From contig JAGUXT010000044.1 in assembly GCA_020061705.1 (NCBI GenBank), positions 1 through 54,554 on the forward strand: DNA of 54,554 nucleotides, in the 5' to 3' direction. This document shows positions 34,401 through 44,854 of the stretch, in pieces. How positions within the stretch are numbered: position 1 is the stretch's first letter; each line of letters starts with the position of its first letter. Both the position numbers and the translations under genes were made by a program. The notes under the pieces were generated by a model. The model searched no databases. It saw nothing but the letters and a program-made list of their open reading frames with translations, and had not been told where the DNA came from. Source of the DNA: Halothiobacillus sp. (lineage in GTDB: Bacteria; Pseudomonadota; Gammaproteobacteria; Halothiobacillales; Halothiobacillaceae).

Positions 34401-34854
34401 CCTTGCGGTTAAGCTCAATCAGCTTGTCGCGTGTAAGCACCCGCTCAAGGGAAATCGAATTTACCAATTCGTCAAAGGCTTCACCGCTGGCATCACATTC
34501 CAAATAGGGTGCAAGCTGTACCTTCTGATCTGCCTTATAGTCAAACGGCCAATGCTCGGCATCCGGGTCGAGAAAGAAGTCAAAGGGATTGATCGCCACA
34601 AGATCGGCAATCACTTCCACATCAATGCTCAGCCCCGTCACCTTTTCCGGAAAAACAATGCGCGCCACAAAATTGCCAAACGGATCTTGCTGCCAATTAA
34701 TGAAGTGCGTGCTCGGTTCAATTTTCAGGCTATAGGCCAAAATCGGCGTGCGGCAATGCGCCGCCGGCTTCAGACGCACCAAATGAGGGCTTAGGCTTAC
34801 CGGGCGATCAAAGCTATAGCTGGTACGGTGGCGCAAGGCGATGTGGATACTCAT
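31414..34854 (-). CDS. Large transglutaminase-like protein with DUF2126 domain
   Basis: The 1146-residue protein starts MSIHIALRHRTSYSFDRPV, a transglutaminase N-terminal domain. The core has the catalytic triad Cys180 (GSGSCRDSAW), His229 (DLHAWTEVYV) and Asp245 (LDPTSG). From about residue 300 to the end is the DUF2126 region, with WDAGKWYPGEP-like and GGNHMTLGG segments. It may act as a peptidase or amidotransferase on the product of the ATP-grasp protein. The start at 34854 is chosen by family alignment; the frame opens 17 codons earlier. It converges with the anbu-VOC unit. Confidence 0.92.
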   Translation of the reverse strand: MSIHIALRHRTSYSFDRPVSLSPHLVRLKPAAHCRTPILAYSLKIEPSTHFINWQQDPFGNFVARIVFPEKVTGLSIDVEVIADLVAINPFDFFLDPDAEHWPFDYKADQKVQLAPYLECDASGEAFDELVNSISLERVLTRDKLIELNRKVRDLVGYNVRLEPGVQTPDETLACGSGSCRDSAWLLVQLLRRLGFAARFVSGYLVQLVEDLLPIDGLPGPKADFTDLHAWTEVYVPGAGWIGLDPTSGLLASEGHIPLACTARTGDASPIEGGSDKCEVEFEFLNEITRVFETPRVTKPYSDAQWASMNALGEYVEARMQAADMRLTQGGEPTFVGFDNVDAAEWNVDALGEHKRERAEELLRRFQGRFAPSGAMLHTAQGKWYPGEPLPRWALGVFWRKDGLPVWKNQALFAEPKRDYGHTLDKVKRFGRALCAHLDLDARFLNTAYEDALHLLSEESRLPIDWKAEGADSRDAQARRALYARLTKGLETPSGFVLPLAFDEAGQRWYSAPWATRTGRLTLTPGDSPIGLRLPLASLPWVAEAMRDEAQARDPFAPHEPLSNYQLAATGLDASLYGEVAARYSSKVGEDDAHPEVHAQQAELHWVKVPHTALTLEERGGVLHVFLPPFNALEHYLQLVATIEKTAELLEMPLVLEGYAPPHDARMEKLLVTPDPGVIEVNIHPSHNWAELCERTEIIYEEARKARLVCEKFMLDGRHTGTGGGNHMTLGGVTPNDSPFLRRPDLLRSLVTYWQHHPALSYLFSGLFIGPTSQAPRVDEGRDDRLYELEIAFAALDRMDGNTPWAVDRALRHLLTDLTGNTHRAEICIDKLYSPDSSTGRLGLVELRGFEMPPHPRMALAQTLLVRAIVLRLWEKPYRKPPVRWGTLLHDKFMLAHYLREDLRDICQDLREHGLPMELEWFDPFIEFRLPEIGRRQIGDIEMILRTAIEPWHVLGEEVTGQGTARYVDSSLERVEVMLRGVTSSRYVLACNGHRVPLQATATRGEQVGSVRYRAWQPYSALHPSIGIHAPLVFDLIDTWNGKSVGGCTYRVTHPGGRNFDQFPVNASEAESRRMTRFEISGHTIGSYAQRPPLPEGEITTQLGAQGVPVGVHVSWHDALPHPMMPPVEQPTGDMPYTLDLRVYSQ

Positions 34855-34926
34855 GGGCTTAACTCTTTGATTGATTTCTTTGCTACGACGAATACATCGG
34901 CACAAACCGACAAACGATTACGGACA

Positions 34927-35056
34927 CTTCTATAAACCCACTGAAGCCGCGCTTGCCACGTCAAAATACAGCTCAAAATGCTCACATAGCCCTCTATGCT
35001 GCGCTATTTCGCTGCTTTTTGCCTTGCAATCATCGGCTTGATTGAATTTATAGAAG
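34927..35056. repeat. 130-bp MITE-like element with 23-bp inverted ends
   Basis: The arms 34927-34949 (starting CTTCTATAAACCCACTGAAG) and 35034-35056 pair with only a few mismatches. The right end runs into GGGCCC. It occupies the upstream gap of the transglutaminase gene, so it could affect its promoter. No gene is seen in 34855-35121. Confidence 0.72.
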
Positions 35057-35121
35057 GGCCCTTCCGTAATACCGCGCGTCTGTGTCACTTATGCTTGCAG
35101 GTTCCAGGCCAACAATAGCCC

Positions 35122-35148
35122 AAAAAAAAAAGCGACCCGAAGGCCGCT
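35122..35148 (-). terminator. Intrinsic terminator of the tkt-gap-pgk-pyk-fba cluster
   Basis: On the minus strand, AGCGGCC-TTCG-GGTCGCT forms a stem with an ultra-stable tetraloop and is followed directly by ten T. It lies 26 bases after the fba stop. Confidence 0.95.
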
Positions 35149-35174
35149 CTTTATACATCACGAATGTTTAACGA

Positions 35175-36239
35175 TTACTTAACTTGCTGCTTCAGCGCGC
35201 CAGACTCGTAACGCTTGCGCATGTCGTCAAGGCCAATGACCTTGATCATGGATGCCTTGCCCGCCGCACCAAAGGCTTCAAAACGCGCTTGGCAGATGCC
35301 CGCCATCGCCTTGGTGGACTCCTTGAAGAACTTGCGTGGGTCAAAGTTGGCAGGGTTGTCATGCAAGTGCTTACGGATCGCGCCAGTGGAGGCCATGCGC
35401 AGGTCGGTGTCGATGTTGACCTTGCGTACGCCATACTTGATGCCTTCGACGATTTCTTCAACCGGCACGCCGTAGGTTTGACCCATGTCGCCGCCATAGC
35501 TGTTGATGATTTCCAGCCAGTCTTCCGGTACAGAAGAAGAGCCGTGCATGACGAGGTGTACACCTGGGATGCGCTCGTGGATTTCTTTCACGCGGTCGAT
35601 ACGCAGCACCTTGCCGGTAGGCTTGCTGGTGAACTTGTACGCGCCGTGTGAGGTGCCGATGGCGATCGCCAGCGCATCCACATCGGTATCTTTAACAAAT
35701 TGAGCGGCTTCTTCCGGGTCGGTCAGCAGCATGGAGTGATCCAGCTCGCCTTCCGCTCCATGGCCATCTTCTTCGCCCATTTTGCCGGTTTCGAGTGAAC
35801 CCAGGCAGCCCAACTCACCTTCAACGGAAACGCCACCGCTGTGTGCCATTTCTGAAACCTTTGCGGTGATGCCGGCGTTGTATTCATAAGAGGCCGGGGT
35901 TTTCATGTCAGCCATCAGCGAACCGTCCATCATCACCGAGCTGAAGCCGGACTGCATGGCACGCAGGCACACGCCGGCATCCGAGCCGTGATCCTGGTGC
36001 ATAACGACGGGGATGTGTGGATACATTTCAACCGCCGCAGCGACCAAATGACGCAGGAACGGCTCGCCCGCGTAAGAACGCGCGCCAGCAGAACCCTGCA
36101 GGATCACCGGGCTGTCTACCTTGTCGGCAGCCTGCATGATGGCGTGGATTTGCTCCATGTTGTTGACGTTGAACGCAGGCATACCGTAGCTGTATTCAGC
36201 AGCATGATCGAGCAATTGACGAAGGGTAATCAGAGCCAT
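35175..36239 (-). CDS. fba: Class II fructose-1,6-bisphosphate aldolase
   Basis: The enzyme splits or forms fructose-1,6-bisphosphate in glycolysis, gluconeogenesis and the Calvin cycle, and acts on sedoheptulose bisphosphate in some autotrophs. The 354-residue protein has the zinc-binding HQDHGSD, the [10 protein letters not shown] loop and VMHGSSSVP. The CbbA-type start [27 protein letters not shown] is clear. GAGGAG precedes the ATG at 36239. It is last in the tkt-gap-pgk-pyk-fba order on the minus strand, before a strong terminator. Confidence 0.97.
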   Translation of the reverse strand: MALITLRQLLDHAAEYSYGMPAFNVNNMEQIHAIMQAADKVDSPVILQGSAGARSYAGEPFLRHLVAAAVEMYPHIPVVMHQDHGSDAGVCLRAMQSGFSSVMMDGSLMADMKTPASYEYNAGITAKVSEMAHSGGVSVEGELGCLGSLETGKMGEEDGHGAEGELDHSMLLTDPEEAAQFVKDTDVDALAIAIGTSHGAYKFTSKPTGKVLRIDRVKEIHERIPGVHLVMHGSSSVPEDWLEIINSYGGDMGQTYGVPVEEIVEGIKYGVRKVNIDTDLRMASTGAIRKHLHDNPANFDPRKFFKESTKAMAGICQARFEAFGAAGKASMIKVIGLDDMRKRYESGALKQQVK

Positions 36240-36322
36240 GAGCTTCTCCTCTATAAGTTTATAAATCAGCGGGTTTATCAAACAAAATCAAAACAGTTCA
36301 CGTCGCACGAAGACGCATGAAA

Positions 36323-37771
36323 TCACTCGGTGCCGGGAAGAAAGCCATCACCCACACGCATGATCTTCATTGCATTGGTGCCACCCATTTTGCCCACCAG
36401 ATCGCCTTTGGTAATAATCACCAAGTCATCATTGTGCAGCGTCTTCTCCTTACTGAGCGCGTGAACAGCCATACGGTTTACTTCCGCATGGTCAGTGGTG
36501 TCGTAATGGAAGAAAATCGGCACCACGCCACGATAAATGGCTACACGGCGCGCCGTCGCCTCACGGCGAGTCAGGGCATAGATCGGAATGGATGAGTTGA
36601 CACGCGACATCCACAACGCAGTAGAACCGGATTCGGTCAAGGCGATAATCGCCGTGACTGCCATATGATTGGCCGCGTACATGGCCGAAAGGGCGATCGT
36701 TTCATCCACACGCTCAAAGTGCATATCCACCGGTGGGACATGCATCTTGGACTGGATCTGGCTTTCGGCACGCGCACAAATATGCGCCATGGCCTGCACC
36801 ACCTTGATCGGGAACTTGCCCGCAGCGGTCTCGCCCGACAACATCACTGCATCCGTACCGTCCAGCACCGCATTCGCCACGTCGAACACTTCCGCACGAG
36901 TCGGAATCGGGTTGGAAATCATGGTTTCCATCATCTGCGTGGCGGTAATCACTGCACGCTTGGCCAGACGCGCCTTGCGAATGAACAGCTTTTGGGCTGC
37001 TGGCAACTCAGCGTCGCCAATTTCCACGCCCAAGTCACCGCGCGCGATCATGATGACATCGGAAGCTTCGATGATTTCATCAATTGCCAACACGGCTTCG
37101 GCACGCTCAACCTTGGCCACAATACCCGCATCACTGCCTGCCGCTTTCATCAAATCTCGCGCCTGATGTAAGTCAGCCGCGCTACGCGGGAACGATACGG
37201 CGATATAGTCAACACCAATTTCAGCCGCTGTTTTGATGTCAGCGCGGTCTTTGGCCGTAATTGCCGGGGCGGACAAACCGCCGCCTTGACGGTTAATTCC
37301 CTTGTTATTGGATAGGGTACCGCCTACCGCAGTGATGCAATGAATCTCACTGCCCACAATCCTTTCGACTGTGAAGACGATACGACCATCATCCAGCAAC
37401 AGGGTGTCACCTTCGCGCACATCATCAACCAGTTGCTTGTAGGTCAGACCGACACGCTCCTGATTACCATCGTCCTTGCCCAAGGCGGCATCCAGAATAA
37501 ACGGCGCACCATCTTCAAGGTTAATGGGACCGTCCTTGAAGCGGTCAATACGGATTTTCGGCCCTTGCAGGTCGCCCATAATCGCCACATGCCGCCCTTG
37601 ACGGGCGGCCGCTTCACGAACCATGCGCGCGCGTTTCATGTGGTCTTCTGGCAAGCCGTGCGAAAAGTTCAAACGCACCATATCAACTCCAGCCAGAATC
37701 AGCTCGTCGATAATTTTAGGTTCGTCTGTCGCAGGCCCTAGGGTCGCGACGATTTTTGTACGACGGATCAT
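36323..37771 (-). CDS. pyk: Pyruvate kinase
   Basis: Pyruvate kinase makes pyruvate and ATP from phosphoenolpyruvate. The 482-residue protein starts MIRRTKIVATLGPAT and contains GVDMVRLNFSHG, the MARGDLGVEIG metal loop and AVMLSGETAAGKFP. The frame extends 21 codons upstream; the ATG at 37771 is the family start. It sits between pgk and fba, a layout known from autotrophic Pseudomonadota. Confidence 0.97.
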   Translation of the reverse strand: MIRRTKIVATLGPATDEPKIIDELILAGVDMVRLNFSHGLPEDHMKRARMVREAAARQGRHVAIMGDLQGPKIRIDRFKDGPINLEDGAPFILDAALGKDDGNQERVGLTYKQLVDDVREGDTLLLDDGRIVFTVERIVGSEIHCITAVGGTLSNNKGINRQGGGLSAPAITAKDRADIKTAAEIGVDYIAVSFPRSAADLHQARDLMKAAGSDAGIVAKVERAEAVLAIDEIIEASDVIMIARGDLGVEIGDAELPAAQKLFIRKARLAKRAVITATQMMETMISNPIPTRAEVFDVANAVLDGTDAVMLSGETAAGKFPIKVVQAMAHICARAESQIQSKMHVPPVDMHFERVDETIALSAMYAANHMAVTAIIALTESGSTALWMSRVNSSIPIYALTRREATARRVAIYRGVVPIFFHYDTTDHAEVNRMAVHALSKEKTLHNDDLVIITKGDLVGKMGGTNAMKIMRVGDGFLPGTE

Positions 37772-37868
37772 TGTCTTGGTGCTCGTAAAACAAAATAAAG
37801 GCCAAATTAAAGCGATACAACCCTGGCCATCCATGGCCTAAACAGTAGCATCAAACGTATGCTCTCAA

Positions 37869-39065
37869 TCAACCGTTAGCGCGTTGCTCCAACATTGCTA
37901 CCGCAGGCAAGACCTTGCCTTCCAGATACTCAAGGAACGCACCGCCCGCTGTTGAAATGTAGGATACCTTGTCATACATGTCGTATTTTTGAATGGCGGC
38001 AATCGTGTCGCCGCCACCCGCCAAGGTAAAGGCGGGGGTTGCTGCAATCGCATCGGCAATGATTTTGGTGCCTTCACCGAACTGGTCGTATTCAAACACG
38101 CCCACTGGGCCATTCCATACGACCGTACCGGCTTTCATAACGATGTCCGCAATTTCTTGCGCAGATTTTGGACCGATATCGAAAATCATTTCATCATCAG
38201 CCACTTGATCGACCGGCTTCAGGGTCGCTGGGGTGTTTTCATTGCCAGGCAGGAACGGTAGTTCGGTGCCAACCACAACATCCACTGCGACAGGAATGGA
38301 GGCACCACGCGCAGACATTTTTTCCATCAACATCTTCGCGGTCGGAACCAGGTCATCTTCGCAAAGCGACTTGCCTACGTTATGACCAACCGCCTTGATG
38401 AAGGTGTTGGCGATACCGCCTCCGACCACCAGTTGGTCAACTTTTTCAGCCAGTGCTTCAAGCACTGTCAACTTGGTCGAAACCTTGGAGCCACCCACGA
38501 TCGCCACCATCGGACGTGCGGGATTCGCCAGCGCTTTTTGCAGAGCATCAAGCTCCTCAGCCAATAGCAGTCCAGCCGCCGCGACTGGAGCAAACTGCGC
38601 CACGCCATAGGTAGAAGCTTCAGCGCGGTGCGCGGTACCAAAAGCATCCATCACGAATACATCGCACAGTGCGGCATATTTCTTGGCCAGCGCTTCGTCG
38701 TTTTTCTTTTCACCCTTGTTGAAGCGGCAGTTTTCCAACAACACCACTTCGCCGTCGGCAACATCAAACCCACCTTCCACCCAGTCTTGCACTAGGCGCA
38801 CACTCTTGCCGAGCTTGTCACTCATATCATTGGCAACGGGCTGGAGGGAGTTTTCAGCCGAGAACACGCCTTCCTCAGGACGGCCAAGGTGCGAAGTCAC
38901 CATGACCTTGGCGCCTTTGACAGCGCACAGTTTGATGGTTGCCATGGATGCCGCAATACGCGCATCGGAGGTGACCTTACCGTCTTTCACCGGGACGTTA
39001 AGATCGGCACGAATCAGTACACGCTTACCTGCCAAATCAAGATTAGCTACATTGATTACGGACAT
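37869..39065 (-). CDS. pgk: Phosphoglycerate kinase
   Basis: The enzyme transfers phosphate between 1,3-bisphosphoglycerate and ADP. The 398-residue protein has [31 protein letters not shown] and GGGDTIAAI, all diagnostic. The best start is the ATG at 39065 with a GGAGA site upstream. gap lies upstream across a 158-base gap with a 10-bp hairpin. Confidence 0.97.
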   Translation of the reverse strand: MSVINVANLDLAGKRVLIRADLNVPVKDGKVTSDARIAASMATIKLCAVKGAKVMVTSHLGRPEEGVFSAENSLQPVANDMSDKLGKSVRLVQDWVEGGFDVADGEVVLLENCRFNKGEKKNDEALAKKYAALCDVFVMDAFGTAHRAEASTYGVAQFAPVAAAGLLLAEELDALQKALANPARPMVAIVGGSKVSTKLTVLEALAEKVDQLVVGGGIANTFIKAVGHNVGKSLCEDDLVPTAKMLMEKMSARGASIPVAVDVVVGTELPFLPGNENTPATLKPVDQVADDEMIFDIGPKSAQEIADIVMKAGTVVWNGPVGVFEYDQFGEGTKIIADAIAATPAFTLAGGGDTIAAIQKYDMYDKVSYISTAGGAFLEYLEGKVLPAVAMLEQRANG

Positions 39066-39168
39066 ACGCACTCTCCTTTAAATATTTTAGTTAAAGCCAT
39101 CGGGCAAGTGGGTCGAGCTATCTAACAAGATGGTGCAACCGACTTGCCGCATGACTTAACCGAAACGA

Positions 39169-39192
39169 GGTGGAAGAGCTAACTCTTCCACC
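39169..39192 (-). promoter_or_regulatory. Perfect hairpin between gap and pgk
   Basis: GGTGGAAGAG (39169-39178) and CTCTTCCACC (39183-39192) form a 10-bp stem with a four-base loop. No T-tract follows on either strand, so it may be an mRNA processing or stabilising element rather than a terminator. That would allow different gap and pgk levels. Confidence 0.55.
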
Positions 39193-39223
39193 CTGCGCTT
39201 CAAGCTAACTCATCACCAGCGCA

Positions 39224-40246
<1,023 letters not shown>

Positions 40247-40305
40247 TTACTTCTAAAAATACTCACCCTACCGCCACGCTGTCAGCAGCAGGGATAAAAC
40301 ACTCA

Positions 40306-42303
40306 TTAAGCCAGCACAGACTCACAGGTCTTGACGACGTTATCGACGGTAAAGCCAAACTCCTTGAACAGATCGCCCGCTGGAGCAGACTCGCCGAAGG
40401 TGTCAATGCCGACGGACGCACCATCCAGACCGACATATTTCGTCCAGAAGCCAGTGACGCCCGCTTCAACCGAAACGCGCTTCACACCTGGAATCAACAC
40501 GGAGTCGCGGTAGGCTTGATCCTGGGTGTCATACACGCAAGTAGATGGCATGGAAACCACGCGCACATTTTTGCCTTTGCCGGCCAATACATCCGCAGCA
40601 TTAACGGCCAGTTCAACCTCCGAACCGGTAGCGATAATGACGAGATCTGGTGTGCCTGCGCAATCTTTCAGTACATAACCACCCTTTTCGATCAGCTTGA
40701 CCTGCTCGGCAGTGCGAGGCATGGGCTTAAGGTTCTGACGCGAGAAGATCAGCGCAGTCGGGCCATCTTCACGGGTCATCGCCATTTTCCAGGACACGGC
40801 GGACTCGATCGCGTCACAGCCGCGCCAGGTCTGGAAGCGCGGGATCATGCGCATGGTGGCGATTTGCTCGACCGGCTGGTGGGTCGGGCCGTCTTCGCCC
40901 AGACCGATAGAGTCGTGGGTGTAAACGTAGATGGTGGGGATCTTCATCAGCGCGGACATGCGCAGTGAGTTGCGCATGAATTCCATGAACATCAGGAAGG
41001 TTGCGCCGTAGACCTTGAAGCCACCATGCAACACCATGCCGTTCATCATGTGCGCCATGCCAAACTCGCGTACACCCCAGGAGATGTAATTGCCGTTGGC
41101 GTTGTCGTGGTTAACCTTGACGGTACCGGACCAGTTGGTCAGGTTGGAGCCAGTCAAGTCCGCTGAACCACCAAACATTTCCGGCAGTAGAGGGCCCATG
41201 GCTTCGATAGCGTTCTGGGATGCCTTGCGCGAAGCGATGTTTGGCATTTGCTCTTGCACATGAGCAATGAATTTGTCCATTTCAGCTACAAAGTGCGCTG
41301 GCAACTCGCCTGCCATGCGGCGGGTAAACTCGGCCGCCAACTCAGGGTGCTCGGTCGCATAAGCGGCAAAACGCTTGTTCCATGCCGCTTCGTCAGCCGC
41401 GCCCTTGGCCTTGTGATCCCATCCTTCATAAATCTCTTGCGGAATCACGAAAGGCGCGTGTGGCCAGTTGAGGAATTCGCGAGTCGCTGCGATTTCCGCG
41501 TCACCCAAGGGTGCACCGTGGCAATCATGCGTACCGCACAGGTTCGGCGAACCAAATCCAATCACGGTGCGGGTACAAATAAGGGTCGGCTTGTCGGTCA
41601 CAGCCTTGGCGGCAGCAATCGCAGCACTCACCGCATCGGCATCATGACCATCCACATTGCGGATCACATGCCAGTTGTAGGATTCAAAACGACCCGCAAC
41701 ATCACGCTCCATCCAGTCGCCAATGTGACCGTCAATGGAAATATCGTTGTCGTCCCAGAAGGCAATCAGCTTACCCAGACCCAAGGTACCGGCCATAGCC
41801 GACGCTTCATGCGACAAGCCTTCCATCAAGCAGCCATCACCCATGAACACAAAGGTGTGATGGTCAACAATATCGTGCCCAGGACGGTTGAAGTGCGCTG
41901 CCAAGGTGCGCTCGGCAATCGCCATACCTACGGCGTTGGTCAAGCCCTGCCCCAACGGGCCGGTGGTGGTTTCAATGCCTGCGGCATAGCCATACTCAGG
42001 ATGGCCCGCGGTCTTGGAATGCAGCTGACGGAACTGCTTGAGATCTTCGATGCCCATATCGGCAAAGCCGGTGAGGTGCAGCAAGGAGTAAATCAGCATT
42101 GAGCCGTGGCCGTTGGAAAGCACAAAACGATCACGATCAACCCATTTGGCATTGTTCGGGTTGTACTTCATGTGGCTGTTCCACAGCACTTCGGCAATAT
42201 CAGCCATACCCATGGGGGCACCGGGGTGACCGGATTTGGCTTTCTGCACGGCATCCATACTCAGGGCACGAATGGCATTGGCAAGCTCACGACGTGTTGG
42301 CAT
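40306..42303 (-). CDS. tkt: Transketolase
   Basis: Transketolase moves two-carbon units between sugar phosphates in the pentose phosphate and Calvin cycles using TPP. The 665-residue protein starts [20 protein letters not shown] and has [13 protein letters not shown], the TPP motif [14 protein letters not shown] with [10 protein letters not shown], and the pyrimidine domain [20 protein letters not shown] precedes the ATG at 42303. It leads the tkt-gap-pgk-pyk-fba cluster. The reading frame is open ten codons further. Confidence 0.97.
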   Translation of the reverse strand: MPTRRELANAIRALSMDAVQKAKSGHPGAPMGMADIAEVLWNSHMKYNPNNAKWVDRDRFVLSNGHGSMLIYSLLHLTGFADMGIEDLKQFRQLHSKTAGHPEYGYAAGIETTTGPLGQGLTNAVGMAIAERTLAAHFNRPGHDIVDHHTFVFMGDGCLMEGLSHEASAMAGTLGLGKLIAFWDDNDISIDGHIGDWMERDVAGRFESYNWHVIRNVDGHDADAVSAAIAAAKAVTDKPTLICTRTVIGFGSPNLCGTHDCHGAPLGDAEIAATREFLNWPHAPFVIPQEIYEGWDHKAKGAADEAAWNKRFAAYATEHPELAAEFTRRMAGELPAHFVAEMDKFIAHVQEQMPNIASRKASQNAIEAMGPLLPEMFGGSADLTGSNLTNWSGTVKVNHDNANGNYISWGVREFGMAHMMNGMVLHGGFKVYGATFLMFMEFMRNSLRMSALMKIPTIYVYTHDSIGLGEDGPTHQPVEQIATMRMIPRFQTWRGCDAIESAVSWKMAMTREDGPTALIFSRQNLKPMPRTAEQVKLIEKGGYVLKDCAGTPDLVIIATGSEVELAVNAADVLAGKGKNVRVVSMPSTCVYDTQDQAYRDSVLIPGVKRVSVEAGVTGFWTKYVGLDGASVGIDTFGESAPAGDLFKEFGFTVDNVVKTCESVLA

Positions 42304-42628
42304 GCGGGTTCTCCTAGACAAAGTTAAAAACAAAAATCGTATTCGATGATGTCATCCAATCGCGCGCGGGCAACCGACCTTGCCATCACGCGCCCTCACC
42401 TCGAAAGCCATCATGCGCGTTTTACAGATTGCTGCATTCTGTATCAGTTCGCACTGCCCGGCAACATCAACGCGCCCGGCTCATCACAACGCACTGCTTT
42501 TAACGTTCTAGTCGCTGGCTTAATGCGCTTATCAGAACAATTGCATAGACACCAGGCAAACAACGAGCCCATAGTCACAAAAAATATACAAAGACCACTG
42601 CGAAACAGTCCGTCAAGAGGGATCAACC
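42304..42628. other. Divergent intergenic region, no gene seen
   Basis: The 325-base gap separates tkt (leftward) from the PhnD-like gene (rightward). It should hold promoters for both. I do not see a confident CbbR site, riboswitch or terminator. A short AT-rich stretch, AAAAAATATACAAAG (42579-42593), is a plausible part of the rightward promoter. Confidence 0.4.
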
Positions 42629-43447
42629 ATGCAAACACTCAACCTCAAGCGTCGTTCAATCGGTATCTTCGGTGCCCTTTTACTTGTAAGCGCTTCGTTA
42701 TCCAGCACCGCGCATGCCGCCAATTGGCGCTTTGCCGTTCCCCCATTCCTGCCTCAAGCCGAACTAAAAGCCCAGTACACGCCGCTAATCGAGTTTCTAA
42801 ATGCCACCACAGGTGAGCACTTTGAGCTGGTGACCAGCAACAGTTATCTGAGCTATTGGAACACGGCCACCAAAGGCGGCGCCTATGATTTGGTGCTCGA
42901 TAACGCCCCAATGATTGATTTCCGGGTGCAACGGCAAAAATTCACCGTTCTAGCCAAGATTACCGGCGTTATAAGTCAATCGGTGGTCACCAATGAAAAA
43001 ACCAACATATTTGAGGCGAATGAACTGGTTGGTAAAAAAGTAGCTGCAGTAGCCTCGCCCAACCTTAGTGCGCTCGCCATGTTCCAGCTTTTCCCCAACC
43101 CTATGCGTCAACCTGACTTTATTTACGCCGACGATGCCCGCGCGGCCGTTGAGATGGTTCTGACAAATCAGGCTGTAGCCGCTATCGTGCCCACACCGAT
43201 TGCGATCCAGTTCACCAATATCAATCTGGTTACCAATACTGAACAAATTCCTCATCTTGCCGTTGCTGCCGCGCCCAGCCTACCACCTGAAGTGCAAAAC
43301 AAAGTCAAACAAGCCCTACTCAGCGCACCACAAACAGTGCTCGGACAAAAGGCCCTGACTTCACTCAACACCACGAACTTCGAGTCCGCGACCAACTCCG
43401 ATTATAGCGGTTACTCCAAGTGGCTTGAGGGCACGTACGGTTACTGA
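42629..43447 (+). CDS. PhnD-like periplasmic substrate-binding protein
   Basis: The 272-residue protein has a signal peptide (residues 1-31, cut after STAHA). The mature part matches the phosphate/phosphite/phosphonate-binding family of ABC transporters: WRFAVPPFLPQAELKAQYTPLIEFL, then VGKKVAAVASPNLSALA and YADDARAAVEMV. No permease or ATPase genes are adjacent, so it may be an orphan binding protein, a sensor partner or have another ligand. AGAGGG lies seven bases before the ATG. Confidence 0.83.
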   Translation: MQTLNLKRRSIGIFGALLLVSASLSSTAHAANWRFAVPPFLPQAELKAQYTPLIEFLNATTGEHFELVTSNSYLSYWNTATKGGAYDLVLDNAPMIDFRVQRQKFTVLAKITGVISQSVVTNEKTNIFEANELVGKKVAAVASPNLSALAMFQLFPNPMRQPDFIYADDARAAVEMVLTNQAVAAIVPTPIAIQFTNINLVTNTEQIPHLAVAAAPSLPPEVQNKVKQALLSAPQTVLGQKALTSLNTTNFESATNSDYSGYSKWLEGTYGY

Positions 43448-43575
43448 TCACCATCTGCATAAAATCAATCAAGCTCCGGAAACCTTACAAAGCGGGTCGC
43501 GCGCTTGTGCAAATCTTGCGTTATCATCCGCTCGATTTTTGCCACACTCGGCTTGCCTGCCGCTAGGAGTCCGCC

Positions 43576-44739
43576 TTGAAATCCAATTACCTCTTCACTT
43601 CAGAATCCGTATCCGAAGGCCATCCGGACAAAATTGCCGATCAAATTTCCGATGCCGTTTTGGATGCCATTCTTCTGCAAGACAAAAGTGCTCGTGTTGC
43701 ATGTGAAACCCTCGTGAAAACGGGGTTTGTCGTGCTGGCAGGTGAGGTCACCACCTCGGCGTGGGTGGATCTGGATGATCTGGTGCGCAAAGTCATCGTG
43801 GATATTGGCTACAACAGCTCGGAGATCGGCTTCGACGGCCACACCTGCGGCGTGCTCTCGGCCATCGGCAAACAATCCTCGGATATCGCCCAAGGCGTGG
43901 ATCGCGACGTGGACGAAAATCAGGGCGCTGGCGACCAGGGGCTGATGTTCGGCTTTGCCTGCAACGACACCGACGTCTTGATGCCCGCGCCTCTGACCTA
44001 CGCCCATCGCCTGGTCAAGCGCCAGGCCGAAGTACGCAAGAATGGCACTCTGAACTGGCTGCGCCCTGATGCAAAAAGCCAGATCACCGTGCGCTATGAA
44101 GATGGCAGGCCGGTTGGCATTGATGCTGTTGTGCTTTCCACCCAGCATCATCCCGGCGTGAGTGAAGCCACCTTGCATGAAGCGGTGATGGAAGAAATCA
44201 TCAAGCCCACCCTGCCCACCGAGTGGCTGCACAAGGGCACCAAATTCCACATCAACCCCACTGGCCAGTTCATTATCGGTGGGCCGATGGGTGACTGCGG
44301 CCTGACCGGACGCAAAATCATCGTGGACACCTACGGGGGTATGGGTCGCCACGGAGGCGGTGCTTTTTCCGGCAAGGACCCCTCCAAGGTTGACCGCTCC
44401 GCCGCCTATGCGGGTCGCTATGTGGCAAAAAACATCGTCGCCTCCGGGCTGGCCGAACGCTGCGAGATTCAGGTGTCCTACGCCATCGGCGTGGCGCAGC
44501 CGACTTCGATCACCGTGGACACCTTCGGCACAGGCAAGATTGACGACGACCGCATTGCGCAAATCGTCGCTGACACCTTCGACCTGCGCCCCTACGGCAT
44601 TACCAAAATGCTCGACCTGGTGCGCCCGATCTACCAGAAAACCGCCGCCTACGGCCACTTTGGCCGCGAAGAGCCGGAATTCACCTGGGAACGTACTGAC
44701 AAGGCGGAAGCATTGCGCAGCGCTGCCGGTATCAAGTAG
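43576..44739 (+). CDS. metK: S-adenosylmethionine synthetase
   Basis: MetK makes SAM from methionine and ATP in the cytoplasm. The 387-residue protein has [45 protein letters not shown] and [16 protein letters not shown]. The leader of about 130 bases shows no SAM riboswitch fold that I can recognise. A SAH riboswitch and ahcY follow. metK-ahcY-metF together form the activated methyl cycle. Confidence 0.97.
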   Translation: MKSNYLFTSESVSEGHPDKIADQISDAVLDAILLQDKSARVACETLVKTGFVVLAGEVTTSAWVDLDDLVRKVIVDIGYNSSEIGFDGHTCGVLSAIGKQSSDIAQGVDRDVDENQGAGDQGLMFGFACNDTDVLMPAPLTYAHRLVKRQAEVRKNGTLNWLRPDAKSQITVRYEDGRPVGIDAVVLSTQHHPGVSEATLHEAVMEEIIKPTLPTEWLHKGTKFHINPTGQFIIGGPMGDCGLTGRKIIVDTYGGMGRHGGGAFSGKDPSKVDRSAAYAGRYVAKNIVASGLAERCEIQVSYAIGVAQPTSITVDTFGTGKIDDDRIAQIVADTFDLRPYGITKMLDLVRPIYQKTAAYGHFGREEPEFTWERTDKAEALRSAAGIK

Positions 44740-44753
44740 TTTTACAAACGCCA

Positions 44754-44829
44754 GCATCGAGGAGCGCTGCAGCAGGCTTGCCTGTCAGGCTCGATGATTG
44801 GACGACCAACCCTTGCAACTGCGCTCATC
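44754..44829 (+). promoter_or_regulatory. S-adenosylhomocysteine riboswitch
   Basis: The core elements of the SAH (ahcY) riboswitch are present in order: ATCGAGGAGCGCTGC, a variable hairpin (AGCAGGCTTGCCTG), TCAGGCTCGAT, and GCAACTGCGCTCA. The arms ATCGAG and CTCGAT pair, and GAGCGCTGC can pair with GCAACTGCGCTC as in the consensus. It lies 25 bases before the ATG of ahcY and is an ON switch in known cases: SAH binding raises ahcY expression. The ribosome binding site TAGGAG follows directly. Confidence 0.95.
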
Positions 44830-44854
44830 CCCTACCTCTCTAGGAGAATGTTGC

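Noticed and set aside
43448-43575. Possible SAM riboswitch before metK
   Set aside because: No recognisable SAM-I, SAM-II or SAM-IV core was found by eye; only a normal leader is visible.
43600-44757. 385-codon minus-strand frame opposite metK
   Set aside because: It is a shadow of metK, which is fully supported by motifs.
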